DNA from: an uncultured Flavobacteriaceae bacterium | GTDB taxonomy: Bacteria; Bacteroidota; Bacteroidia; Flavobacteriales; Flavobacteriaceae | Direction of reading: 5' to 3' | Length of the DNA stretch: 64,000 nt | NCBI GenBank assembly: GCA_947489085.1 | Contig: CANLCJ010000011.1 | Coordinates: forward strand, 1 to 64,000 | Part shown: positions 7,575 through 16,566 of the stretch, piece after piece | Numbering within the stretch: position 1 is the first letter of the stretch | Layout of the letters: every line of letters starts with the position of its first letter | Made by a program: the position numbers and the translations under genes | Notes under the pieces: model-generated | What the model was told of the DNA's origin: nothing | The model's database searches: none | What the model saw: the letters and a program-made list of their open reading frames with translations, nothing else

Positions 7575-8159
7575 CTAGTCCATAAGTACAATATTATGTT
7601 TTTCGATAATCTTTCTTAAATTTATTAAAGCATATCGCATTCTACCAAGAGCCGTATTTATACTTACACCAGTTCTTTCAGATATTTCTTTAAAACTCAT
7701 ATCATTGTAAATTCGCATTACTAACACCTCTTTCTGGTCGTCGGCAAGCTCTTCAACCAAACGCCTTACATCTGTTTGCACCTGCTCTTTAATAATGCTT
7801 TTTTCCGCATTTAACGTGCTATCACTTAACACCGAAAAAATGCTAAACTCACCAGTATTATCAAACTTGGGCATTCTGTTGTTTTTTCTAAAAAAATCAA
7901 TAACCAAGTTGTGCGCAATACGCATTACCCAAGGCAAAAACTTTCCTTCTTCATTATAAGCACCTTTCTTAAGTGTCTTTATAATTTTTATAAATGTATC
8001 TTGAAAAATATCTTCTGCAACATCTTTATCATAGACCTTAGAATATATAAAACTATAAATTTTATACTTGTGTCTATTAATTAAAATTTCTAGGGCTTGT
8101 TCTTGACCTCTTATATAACTACTCACTAAAGTAGCATCGGATATGTTTTCGTTACGCAT
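7575..8159 (-). CDS. ECF-type RNA polymerase sigma factor
   Basis: A 194-residue sigma-70 family factor with only regions 2 and 4, as in the ECF group. Region 2 (about residues 25-95) holds YDKDVAEDIFQDTFIKI and FLPWVMRIAHNLVIDFFRKN. Region 4 (about 130-185) holds ELADDQKEVLVMRIYNDMSF and an HTH ending in INTALGRMRYALINLRK. No anti-sigma factor gene is adjacent, which is unusual for stress-type ECF factors; the only neighbour downstream is a 48-residue protein. It may be constitutive or controlled at the level of expression. Confidence 0.9.
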   Translation of the reverse strand: MRNENISDATLVSSYIRGQEQALEILINRHKYKIYSFIYSKVYDKDVAEDIFQDTFIKIIKTLKKGAYNEEGKFLPWVMRIAHNLVIDFFRKNNRMPKFDNTGEFSIFSVLSDSTLNAEKSIIKEQVQTDVRRLVEELADDQKEVLVMRIYNDMSFKEISERTGVSINTALGRMRYALINLRKIIEKHNIVLMD

Positions 8160-8363
8160 AGCAATTACTTTTAATAAACGAAGAGAGACTTCGATTTCTG
8201 GGGTTATCTTAAAATTAAAAGTAATATTGTGCTATAGGCTATGGATTTTAAATAGTAATGCTCCAAATATAACAACAAAATACACTAATAAACAAAACAT
8301 TAACATCTTTTTTTCAAAATAAAAGACGCTGTAGGTGCATTTTCATGGCTAATATAGTTATAG

Positions 8364-8371
8364 TATCTTTG
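8364..8371 (+). promoter_or_regulatory. -7 box of uvrA
   Basis: TATCTTTG fits TAnnTTTG and lies 24 bases before the uvrA ATG. No clear -33 TTG is seen at the usual distance. No LexA-like palindrome is evident in the upstream 200 bases. Confidence 0.45.
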
Positions 8372-8395
8372 TAATATTACACGTTTAAAAAGCCT

Positions 8396-11179
8396 ATGAA
8401 TACAGCAATTTCAGAAGTAAATCCTAAAGAAAATATTATAATAAAAGGAGCCAAACTACACAATCTAAAAAATATTGATGTCGTTATTCCTAGAAACAAA
8501 TTAGTAGTTATTACAGGGTTGTCTGGTTCAGGAAAATCAAGCTTGGCATTCGACACGTTGTATGCTGAGGGACAGAGACGTTACGTGGAAAGTTTGTCGA
8601 GTTATGCTAGGCAATTTTTAGGGCGATTACACAAGCCAAAAGTAGATTATATTAAAGGTATAGCACCTGCTATAGCTATAGAACAAAAGGTAAATTCTAC
8701 CAACCCAAGATCTACAGTTGGTACAACAACCGAGATCTACGACTACCTCAAGCTGTTATTTGCCAGAATAGGCCGCACCTACTCCCCTGTTTCTGGAGAT
8801 GAAGTAAAAAAGAACACTGTTAGCGATGTGGTTAACTATATCAAATCATTTGATGAAAGAGAAAAATTACTCTTATTAGCCCCCATTCACTTAGAGAAAG
8901 GAAGAAGTATAGAAGACAAGCTTAAAGTATTACAACAGCAAGGGTATGCCAGAATAAAAGTTAACAACGCCGTCTCTAGAATAGATGAGGCTTTAACTAT
9001 TGGCAAAAAAGACACTGTAGCACTTGTTGTAGATCGTATTATCACTAAGCACGATGAGGATTTTTACAACAGACTGGCAGATGCTGTGCAAACTGCTTAT
9101 TTTGAAGGAAAAGGCGAATGCTATATTGAGCAACTAAAAGACAGTACCTCTAGACATTTTAGTAATAAATTCGAATTGGATAATATCACGTTTTTAGAGC
9201 CTAACGTACATCTGTTTAGTTTTAACAATCCTTACGGTGCTTGCCCGAAATGCGAGGGATACGGAGATATAATTGGTATAGACGAAGATCTTGTAATACC
9301 AAATACGGGACTTTCGGTTTATCAAAACGCCATATTTCCTTGGCGTGGTGAAAGTATGAGCTGGTATAAAGAACAACTGGTTAACAATTCGCATAAATTC
9401 GATTTTCCTATACACAAACCCTACTTTGAGTTAACTGCTGCGCAACAAAAACTTTTGTGGACAGGGAATAAATATTTCGAGGGCTTAAATTCTTTTTTTG
9501 CAGAATTAGAAGCCAAGGCTTATAAAATACAAAATCGCGTAATGTTATCGCGTTACCGCGGAAAAACAACTTGTAAAACTTGCGAAGGTAAACGCCTGCG
9601 TCCTGAAACTAATTATGTTAAAATAAACAACACAACGCTATCAGATTTAGTAGAAATGCCTATTGTTAAACTTGTGGCATTTTTTAAGGATTTAAAATTA
9701 GAGGCACACGACGAGACTATTGCCAGAAGACTTTTAACTGAAATAAACAGCAGACTATCTTTTCTTACCAACGTAGGTTTAGATTATTTAACGCTTAACA
9801 GGAAATCGAACACCCTATCTGGAGGAGAAAGTCAGCGTATTAACCTGGCCACATCTCTAGGCAGTAGTCTTGTTGGGTCTATGTATATTTTAGATGAACC
9901 CAGTATAGGCTTACACCCCAAGGATACAGAACGTTTGATATCCGTTTTAAAAGCGCTAAGAGATTTAGGCAATACTGTTATTGTTGTGGAACATGACGAA
10001 GATATTATGATGGCCTCTGATAATATTATTGATATAGGTCCTGAAGCGGGCACTTTGGGTGGAAATGTAGTCGCCGTAGGAGATTATGATGAGATATTAA
10101 AAAGCACATCGCTTACCGCCCAATATTTAAGCGAGCGGTTAAAAATTGAAGTACCACAAACCAGAAGAACCTCCAAGTATTATATTGATATTCTTGGTGC
10201 AAGAGAAAACAATCTAAAAAACATCGATGTGCGTTTCCCTTTAGAAATGCTTACTGTAGTTACAGGCGTTTCTGGTAGCGGGAAAAGTACCTTAGTTAAA
10301 AAGATTTTGCATCCCGCCATGCAAAAACACCTAACCGATTTTAGTGATAAAGCAGGGCAATTTTCCGAACTTGATGGTAATTTTAAGATCATAAAACATA
10401 TTGAGTTTGTAGATCAAAATCCAATAGGTCGTTCATCAAGATCGAACCCTGTAACATACATTAAAGCTTACGATGATATAAGAGCTTTGTTCTCTAAACA
10501 AAAGCTAAGCACCATTAGAAATTACCAAGCCAAACACTTTTCGTTTAATGTCGATGGTGGGCGTTGCGAAACTTGCAAAGGCGAAGGCGAAGTTACTATT
10601 GAGATGCAATTTATGGCAGATGTGCATTTGGAGTGTGAAACTTGCAAAGGCAAACGTTTTAAGAAAGAAGTCCTGGAAGTTACTTTTGCCAATAAAAGCA
10701 TAGACGATATTTTAAACCTAACTATAGACGATGCTATCGCTTTTTTTGAATCTAACGATCAATTTAAAATAAAAAACAAGCTGCAACCACTACAAGATGT
10801 TGGTTTAGGCTATGTTACATTAGGACAAAGCTCTTCTACCCTTTCTGGCGGCGAAGCTCAACGTATTAAATTAGCTTCCTTTTTGGGTAAAGGCAATACA
10901 AAGGATAAAAACTTGTTTATTTTCGACGAGCCTACTACTGGTTTGCATTTTCACGACATACAAAAACTCCTAAAATCGTTTAACGCACTTATAAAAAAGG
11001 GACACTCTGTAATTGTAGTAGAACACAATATTGAACTTATAAAATGCGCAGATCATATTATAGACCTAGGGCCTGTTGGAGGAGAAAATGGCGGATATCT
11101 TGTAGCCTGTGGCACTCCTGAAGCGATTGTAAAAGTAAAAGATTCTCAAATAGGCTATTATTTAAAAGAAAAAATCTAA
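8396..11179 (+). CDS. uvrA: UvrA, excinuclease ABC subunit A
   Basis: Damage-recognition ATPase of nucleotide excision repair, 927 residues (E. coli 940). It has two ABC ATPase modules. The first Walker A is GLSGSGKSSLAFDT (about residue 40), with signature LSGGESQRINLA and Walker B MYILDEPSIGLHP. The second Walker A is GVSGSGKSTLVKKI, with signature LSGGEAQRIKLAS and Walker B LFIFDEPTTGLHF. Zinc fingers are present: CPKCEGYG with later CKTCEGKR in the first half, and CETCKGEGEVTIEMQF then CETCKGKR in the second. RRYVESLSSYARQFLG is the usual UvrB-contact region start. Complete and ordinary; monocistronic with its own terminator. Confidence 0.98.
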   Translation: MNTAISEVNPKENIIIKGAKLHNLKNIDVVIPRNKLVVITGLSGSGKSSLAFDTLYAEGQRRYVESLSSYARQFLGRLHKPKVDYIKGIAPAIAIEQKVNSTNPRSTVGTTTEIYDYLKLLFARIGRTYSPVSGDEVKKNTVSDVVNYIKSFDEREKLLLLAPIHLEKGRSIEDKLKVLQQQGYARIKVNNAVSRIDEALTIGKKDTVALVVDRIITKHDEDFYNRLADAVQTAYFEGKGECYIEQLKDSTSRHFSNKFELDNITFLEPNVHLFSFNNPYGACPKCEGYGDIIGIDEDLVIPNTGLSVYQNAIFPWRGESMSWYKEQLVNNSHKFDFPIHKPYFELTAAQQKLLWTGNKYFEGLNSFFAELEAKAYKIQNRVMLSRYRGKTTCKTCEGKRLRPETNYVKINNTTLSDLVEMPIVKLVAFFKDLKLEAHDETIARRLLTEINSRLSFLTNVGLDYLTLNRKSNTLSGGESQRINLATSLGSSLVGSMYILDEPSIGLHPKDTERLISVLKALRDLGNTVIVVEHDEDIMMASDNIIDIGPEAGTLGGNVVAVGDYDEILKSTSLTAQYLSERLKIEVPQTRRTSKYYIDILGARENNLKNIDVRFPLEMLTVVTGVSGSGKSTLVKKILHPAMQKHLTDFSDKAGQFSELDGNFKIIKHIEFVDQNPIGRSSRSNPVTYIKAYDDIRALFSKQKLSTIRNYQAKHFSFNVDGGRCETCKGEGEVTIEMQFMADVHLECETCKGKRFKKEVLEVTFANKSIDDILNLTIDDAIAFFESNDQFKIKNKLQPLQDVGLGYVTLGQSSSTLSGGEAQRIKLASFLGKGNTKDKNLFIFDEPTTGLHFHDIQKLLKSFNALIKKGHSVIVVEHNIELIKCADHIIDLGPVGGENGGYLVACGTPEAIVKVKDSQIGYYLKEKI

Positions 11180-11192
11180 ACGCGCATGTAAA

Positions 11193-11226
11193 AAAAACGA
11201 GATGCTTTTAAAGGCGTCTCGTTTTT
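11193..11226. terminator. terminator between uvrA and convergent gene
   Basis: Stem AAAAACGAGATGC with GCGTCTCGTTTTT (one G-T pair), 8-base loop. It has A and T runs on both sides and sits between two convergent genes, so it probably acts in both directions. Confidence 0.85.
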
Positions 11227-11240
11227 GTTATATAATCTCT

Positions 11241-12206
11241 TTACTTTTTTTTAGATTTTTTAGTCTTTTTCTTTTTTGGTTTCGACAGCAGTTCCATTGT
11301 AACCCCATCAATATAATAAAGACCAGAGTCTAAATACTGAAACGCTACTTCCATATTATTTTCTTTTGCAGAGAATACATATTCATAAGCTTGCCAATCT
11401 GATGTAATTGTAAAGTCCTTTGGAGAATATGTTGTTTTTTGAATCTGGGCTTTTAACCGATTTCCTGCTGAACTGGATTTGGCATAAAACTTAAGTTTGT
11501 ATTTCTTGTATTTAACTGCTGGAAATGGCACTATAGAAGCGATGCTCCACGTGTTTTTACCAGGTAATAACACTAAGGTTGTTAAGGATTTTGTGCCATC
11601 TTTAGCATCGCTATCCAAAACGGTAAACTTAGCATTAGCCCCATCGTTAGCCATGGTAACCCAGCCTTGGGTATCTTTTTCGAAACTACCATTAGTTATA
11701 AGAGCCTTTACTGGTTTTTCTTTTACAACAACTTGTAAATTATCAAGGTAAAAAACACCTTTTTGAAAAAACTGAAATACCAATTGCAAATTATCTTCTT
11801 TTGCTGTTATAGGAAATTTGTATGCTTTCCACGCCTTAGTTAAGCTAATATCTGTAGCAGTGTATGTTGTATTTTGAAATTGAGGCCTTATTTTAACACC
11901 CTCAACTTCTGCTTTTGCAAAAAAACTAAGCTCGTAATGCTCGCCTTTTATAGTTTCAAGATCTTGCATTAACATAATATCCCAAGGGTTTGCTCCTAAC
12001 TCTTTTACATTTGCTTGAAAGCTGTATGCGCCTTCATAGGCGCTTGAGGAAACATCGAAGGTTGCATCTACGGTTGAATTTGTATCCAAATTTCTATTCC
12101 AATTTGCCATTTCTGCTTCAAAACCAGGATTGCTAACCAGATTTTGTGCTTCAGAGGTAAAAGCGAGTGCCACACTAAATAAAGCTAAAATTAATTTCTT
12201 CTTCAT
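11241..12206 (-). CDS. secreted protein with two carbohydrate-binding-like domains
   Basis: A 321-residue exported protein. A signal peptide (residues 1-20, ending SEAQN) precedes two similar jelly-roll-like repeats (about 22-160 and 168-305). Each starts with an NLVSNPGFE or ITNGSFE block and closes with FQFFQKGVFYLDNLQVV or FQYLDSGLYYIDGVTMEL. This is the pattern of CBM4/9-type carbohydrate-binding modules. The C-terminus is a lysine tail (PKKKKTKKSKKK), odd for a secreted protein and perhaps a contact with anionic surface polymers. No catalytic domain and no sorting domain are present. Ligand unknown. Confidence 0.75.
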   Translation of the reverse strand: MKKKLILALFSVALAFTSEAQNLVSNPGFEAEMANWNRNLDTNSTVDATFDVSSSAYEGAYSFQANVKELGANPWDIMLMQDLETIKGEHYELSFFAKAEVEGVKIRPQFQNTTYTATDISLTKAWKAYKFPITAKEDNLQLVFQFFQKGVFYLDNLQVVVKEKPVKALITNGSFEKDTQGWVTMANDGANAKFTVLDSDAKDGTKSLTTLVLLPGKNTWSIASIVPFPAVKYKKYKLKFYAKSSSAGNRLKAQIQKTTYSPKDFTITSDWQAYEYVFSAKENNMEVAFQYLDSGLYYIDGVTMELLSKPKKKKTKKSKKK

Positions 12207-12662
12207 GTTATAAATATCTAAATCTTTAATATTGATTAGATGTAAAACTATTACAAGTTTTTAAGTTTCACTGAAAATTAAGGCTCATAAATTAATACGC
12301 ATGTCGCATTTCGCATTAAAACAATGGCTATTCGAAGAAAAAGCTTACGGTTTGGTTTTTAATATTTACATCTAAAAACACACAAATAATAAGATGCACA
12401 TATTTTTTCAGGCATTAATTCTGTCTCTACTTTACAGTTTTACACTCCATCAAGCTATTACTACTATTTCAATTAATGTTTAGTTTTGAGAGCCAACATA
12501 GACTTACTATACTGGTTATCATTTTATTGAAACAAATAACAATAAGCTAATCTTATAAACACATTAGGCTTTTTATTGCAATAAAAAATTATGGCACGCT
12601 GTTTGCAATTTAGAAAGCAAGAACCTCATACTGATGTATTTCAGTATCTAAATTTTACAATT
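12207..12662. other. 456-base intergenic region between divergent genes
   Basis: It holds the promoters of the binding-module gene and of the Arg/Tyr-rich protein gene. I see no convincing small gene, RNA or repeat in it. No clear TAnnTTTG box stands out. Confidence 0.5.
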
Positions 12663-13733
12663 ATGAAGAAGGCGATTTTTTTATTAGCAAGTTTGTTTTT
12701 TGCGGGGCTGCATCTAAATGCAAGCAACACATCTATATATAACGGGAGTTACAACAACTCATTTATTTTTGTTGAAAATGGCGTAGAATTTTCTGTGTTT
12801 AAAGATGGACAATTTGATTTTAACGTTTTAGGTAACAGAGGAGGTATTAATATCGATTTAAACACTCCAAATGCCAACTTTAGCTTTAACTCTGGGTATA
12901 ACTATAACAATTTTATTCAGTATGACGAATTTGGTGCCGTAATTCAAATTGAAAATATTCCTATTTATTACGATTATTACGGTCGCATCTCAAGAGCTGG
13001 TAATGTAAACATCCATTACAACAACTTTGGTTATGTTAATAGAATCGGAGGCTTATATGTACACTATAACAGATACAATAGATTCTCTCACTACACCGGT
13101 TTTATTAATCACTACAACAGAAGTTATGTGCAGAGACCTTGGCACAGATACTACACTGTTCCTGCTCAAAACTACTGTGTAGTTTATAACAGACCGTACA
13201 GACGCTATTATACACCTAAAAGATACCGTTACAACACACCGTATTACAACAACCGTAGGCCAGTTACTGCTATTGCAAACAGAAGAGGTACAGTAATTTC
13301 GAGAAACAGAGGTTATGCGAATAGATACGGAAGATCTAATAACAGTTATTACAAAAAACAAGTAACTCCTAGAAACAAATATTACAAGCAAAATAATTCT
13401 AGACGTGTAATAACAAGAAACAGTGGTAACACACGTACACGTGTACAAACAAACAGAAATTTTAACACTAATAGAGCGAGAGTTAGTAATAACAATTCTA
13501 ACACTAGATCTAGAGTAACCAGAAGCGTAACACAAACTCCTAGAACTACCAATAGAACTGTTCAAAGAACAACTGTTACTAGAAGACAACCCGCAAACAC
13601 TAATGCACGTGTGTCAAACAGAAATACAGTAACCAGAAGATCTAATTCTGTTAGCACGAACAGAAGTTCTCAAAACAGAAATTACAAAAGAAACTCCAGA
13701 AGCGTTGCTTCTACTTCTATAAGAAGACGATAA
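12663..13733 (+). CDS. secreted Arg/Tyr/Asn-rich low-complexity protein
   Basis: A 356-residue exported protein. The signal peptide is MKKAIFLLASLFFAGLHLNA. Residues about 20-150 have a regular Asn/Tyr/Gly pattern (FDFNVLGNRGGINIDLN; YNNFIQYDEFGAVIQIE; IPIYYDYYGRISRAGNVNI). From about residue 160 the chain is almost all Arg, Asn, Thr, Ser and Tyr (RPYRRYYTPKRYRYN; NTRSRVTRSVTQTPRTTNR). The second half is very basic and probably disordered, so it may bind nucleic acid, phosphate-rich polymer or the cell surface. The start is the ATG at the signal peptide; the frame is open 24 codons further up without a good start. No family recognised. Confidence 0.65.
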   Translation: MKKAIFLLASLFFAGLHLNASNTSIYNGSYNNSFIFVENGVEFSVFKDGQFDFNVLGNRGGINIDLNTPNANFSFNSGYNYNNFIQYDEFGAVIQIENIPIYYDYYGRISRAGNVNIHYNNFGYVNRIGGLYVHYNRYNRFSHYTGFINHYNRSYVQRPWHRYYTVPAQNYCVVYNRPYRRYYTPKRYRYNTPYYNNRRPVTAIANRRGTVISRNRGYANRYGRSNNSYYKKQVTPRNKYYKQNNSRRVITRNSGNTRTRVQTNRNFNTNRARVSNNNSNTRSRVTRSVTQTPRTTNRTVQRTTVTRRQPANTNARVSNRNTVTRRSNSVSTNRSSQNRNYKRNSRSVASTSIRRR

Positions 13734-13757
13734 TATAATATTTGGTTAGTTAGTTTT

Positions 13758-13794
13758 CACCCCTGCAATGTTTATAAAATGCATCGTAGGGGTG
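13758..13794. terminator. terminator between convergent genes
   Basis: CACCCCTGCAATG pairs with GCATCGTAGGGGTG (one bulge), followed by TTTTATTTT. It lies between the stop codons of the Arg/Tyr-rich protein gene and the convergent flippase gene. Confidence 0.8.
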
Positions 13795-13801
13795 TTTTAT
13801 T

Positions 13802-15292
13802 TTAATGGATTCCTCTTTTGCTTTTAAAGAAATGCCTCAATGCACATAATTTCTGCATTAAAACAGTTATATCATCAGAAAGTTTAAACCAATAAATAGC
13901 GCAAACAAATACAAGTGTTATTATACAGGACTTGAGTAAAATATTAATTAGAGGAAGGAAACTAAAATCCCAAAAGTACATGCTAAGTGCAACAGCCAAT
14001 AACAGCACGCCTACCTTAAAGGTGTTAAAACTAAACGGTGTTATTTTAAAAGCTTTATACACAAAAAACAGTTTCACTGTATTGTAGATAAAAACAGCGA
14101 TAAAAGTAGCTAAAGCTGCTCCATTAAGACCGTAGAGCGGTATTAACAAAGTATTTAATACAATCATTAGAATAGCCAAAAACACCCCAAGTGCAAGCAC
14201 AATTCTATAATAATCGCTATTAAAGAGTATAGCGTTGTTACTGCCTAATAAGGAGTCGTACAATTTAGATACACTAATAAGTAATACAACATACAGACCA
14301 ATACTGTAATCTTTGTCTATACAAAGATACAGTTGGTTAATATTAGAGACTATGAGTAAAAAAATTAACCCTCCTACAATAAATAGATTTAAAGAACTTC
14401 TCTTGTATAGCGTTTCTAAATCTTTTAGTTTTTTAGAATTTAAATATTCCGCTGTTAACGGCATGAGAATTTGATGCATTGCCCTTTGCGGAACTGCAAT
14501 TACGGCTGCAATAAAAATAGCTACATTGTAATAAGCGATGTTATCTATTAATAGATACTTTCCCAACATCATTTTATCCACATCCAATAACAGTGTGGCC
14601 ACGGAACCCGCTATAATAATCAATGTTGAGTATTTTAAAACAGGTATTATAGTTTCTATTTTTTTAAAAACAATAACAGGTAATCTACATCGAAATGCAT
14701 ACACCATCATTGTTAACATACGTAATAGGTAAACCAGAACCAAACCTATCATGAATTGTTCTAAGCTTATGGTTTTTAAACTTAAAAGAAGCAATAAGAC
14801 CATAGTGCCTACCCTATGAAACACCTCTTTCATGAAATTTCCAAAAACTGTTTGCATTTGCACCTTAACCCAAGCATAAAACACTTCGAAATAAGCCAGA
14901 GCTATAGCTGTAAAAACAATGTGCCATAAGTAATTCCCTATTATGTCATTTGCTGTAGAAAAATAAGCTCCTATCGTATTGTAAGCAAAATATGTAACCC
15001 CTATTACAGGCACAATTATAAATAAAGGCATAACAAGCATCAATGTTAAAAAACTGTTTTGTGCCTTCTCTGTTTTAAACAAGGAATAGAACTTTATAAT
15101 AGTATTATATGTACCAAATGCCATTAAAGGCATCATAACATAAGCTGTAGACAGCATAAAACCTACCATTCCATAGTAAGTCTTACTCATAAAGTTTGTG
15201 TAGAGAAACAATGTATTTATTGCACCTATTAAAAATCCTGTATACGTAGATATTATGTTTTTAAAGGATTGCAAAGCAACAATGCCCATCAT
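13802..15292 (-). CDS. polysaccharide flippase-like membrane protein (MOP superfamily)
   Basis: A 496-residue integral membrane protein with about 12-14 hydrophobic segments along its whole length and short charged loops. This is the layout of Wzx/RfbX oligosaccharide flippases of the MOP superfamily. It would flip lipid-linked sugars across the inner membrane. The start (MMGIVALQ) overlaps the stop of the upstream glycosyltransferase gene by 4 bases, so the two are translationally coupled. It is the last gene of the DUF4834-YfhO-GT4-flippase operon, which supports a role in surface glycan or lipid-linked sugar traffic. Substrate unknown. Confidence 0.8.
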   Translation of the reverse strand: MMGIVALQSFKNIISTYTGFLIGAINTLFLYTNFMSKTYYGMVGFMLSTAYVMMPLMAFGTYNTIIKFYSLFKTEKAQNSFLTLMLVMPLFIIVPVIGVTYFAYNTIGAYFSTANDIIGNYLWHIVFTAIALAYFEVFYAWVKVQMQTVFGNFMKEVFHRVGTMVLLLLLSLKTISLEQFMIGLVLVYLLRMLTMMVYAFRCRLPVIVFKKIETIIPVLKYSTLIIIAGSVATLLLDVDKMMLGKYLLIDNIAYYNVAIFIAAVIAVPQRAMHQILMPLTAEYLNSKKLKDLETLYKRSSLNLFIVGGLIFLLIVSNINQLYLCIDKDYSIGLYVVLLISVSKLYDSLLGSNNAILFNSDYYRIVLALGVFLAILMIVLNTLLIPLYGLNGAALATFIAVFIYNTVKLFFVYKAFKITPFSFNTFKVGVLLLAVALSMYFWDFSFLPLINILLKSCIITLVFVCAIYWFKLSDDITVLMQKLCALRHFFKSKRGIH

Positions 15293-16566
15293 AGGATTTG
15301 AGATAAAGTCTTAGTAAGTTCTTTTCTGTGATATTTGTGTAAATTTAAAGCTTCTGTCTCTAAACTCCCATTTTTATATACGTTATAATACTCTAAAATG
15401 GTCTTTTTTAAAGCAATTTTAGCCTTATAATTAAAATAACTACCCGTCTGTGTTTCTTTTAAAATCCCCTCCACGTCTGAGCCCTCTGGACCGATAGCCA
15501 AAATAGGTCTTTGCGCTATCATGTATTCAAATAATTTTCCAGGAATAATACATCTTGTGTCTTCAGAATCTATCTCAATTAAAAGTAATACCTGAGATTT
15601 ATTTTGACACGTAATAGCTTCTTTATGTGAAATATAACCTATATCATTTATATAATCACTTAAACCTAAGTGTATCAGATTATTTTTGATGTCCTCACTA
15701 ACAAAACCTACCAAATTCAATTGAAAATCTGCTTTAAAGGTCTTATTACTAGAAGTTAATTCTAACAACACTTCCCATAAAATTTCAGGATTTCTTTTGG
15801 ACAGCAAAGAGCCTATATGAGAAATAGTAAATTTTTTGTCTCGCTCAACATTTGCAACACTCTCAGTATCAAAACCATTAGTTATAACGTGAATTGGTGT
15901 TTTAGTTAGCTTCTCGAACTCTAGTTTTGTAACGCGAGATGTAACAATAATACCATCTGCTGTTTCAAGTACTTTAGCTTCCAGTCTCTTGTGCTTATTT
16001 TGAGCGGCTTGGGTTAGTTTTAATTGTTTATGATACCCTATAGTCGTCCAAGGGTCCCTAAAATCTGCCAACCATCTTAAATTAAAGTTTTGCTTTAAAT
16101 TTAAGCCTATAAGATGCAAGCTATGAGGAGGTCCCGTGGTTACTATATTTTCAATATTATGTTTCGTTATAAACTCAGATAGAAATAATGTCGATGGTTT
16201 AACCCAACCCACTCTAGCATCTGGAATAAAAAAATTACCTCTAACAAAAAGCATTAATCGCTCTAGTAAAGATTGTTTTTTAGACGCTGGTATAATACCC
16301 TTACTAATAGTAGCGGTGTTTTTTTTAGAAAATAATTTAGCAAATTTATAAGGCTCTTTAATGGGGAGTCTTAGAATTTTCACGTCTTCAGGCACTTCCT
16401 TAACCAAAGAATGATCTGTTATCGGATAGCTAGGGTTGTCTGGAACAAAAACTATAGGCTCTATATCGAAATCTGGTAAGTATTTTACAAATTTTAGCCA
16501 GCGTTGCACACCAGGTCCTCCTGCTGGAGGCCAATAGTAAGCTATAATCAGTACCTTTTTACGCAC
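15289..16566 (-). CDS. GT4-family glycosyltransferase
   Basis: A 425-residue cytoplasmic glycosyltransferase of GT-B fold. The N-terminal domain begins VLIIAYYWPPAGGPGVQRWLKF, the usual donor/acceptor glycine loop of this flavobacterial group. The middle has GPPHSLHLIGLNLK, WLADFRDPWT and a second Rossmann domain starting at about residue 230 (FTISHIGSLLSKRNPEILW). It ends in the nucleotide-sugar site IIPGKLFEYMIAQRPILAIGPEGSDVEGIL, with the family Glu pair. It overlaps the YfhO gene upstream by 8 bases and the flippase downstream by 4. It probably adds a sugar to the lipid-linked glycan carried by the flippase. Confidence 0.88.
   Translation of the reverse strand: MRKKVLIIAYYWPPAGGPGVQRWLKFVKYLPDFDIEPIVFVPDNPSYPITDHSLVKEVPEDVKILRLPIKEPYKFAKLFSKKNTATISKGIIPASKKQSLLERLMLFVRGNFFIPDARVGWVKPSTLFLSEFITKHNIENIVTTGPPHSLHLIGLNLKQNFNLRWLADFRDPWTTIGYHKQLKLTQAAQNKHKRLEAKVLETADGIIVTSRVTKLEFEKLTKTPIHVITNGFDTESVANVERDKKFTISHIGSLLSKRNPEILWEVLLELTSSNKTFKADFQLNLVGFVSEDIKNNLIHLGLSDYINDIGYISHKEAITCQNKSQVLLLIEIDSEDTRCIIPGKLFEYMIAQRPILAIGPEGSDVEGILKETQTGSYFNYKAKIALKKTILEYYNVYKNGSLETEALNLHKYHRKELTKTLSQIL

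Noticed and set aside
13053-13589. A 178-codon Ser/Val-rich ORF opposite the Arg/Tyr-rich secreted protein
   Set aside because: It is the reverse of a low-complexity coding region (AGA/AAC/TAC repeats read backwards give Ser/Val/Ile). The + strand frame has a signal peptide and fits much better.
12663-13733. Possible CRISPR or tandem DNA repeats in the Arg/Tyr-rich gene
   Set aside because: The similarity comes from repeated AGA, AAC and TAC codons of low-complexity protein; there is no fixed repeat-spacer period.
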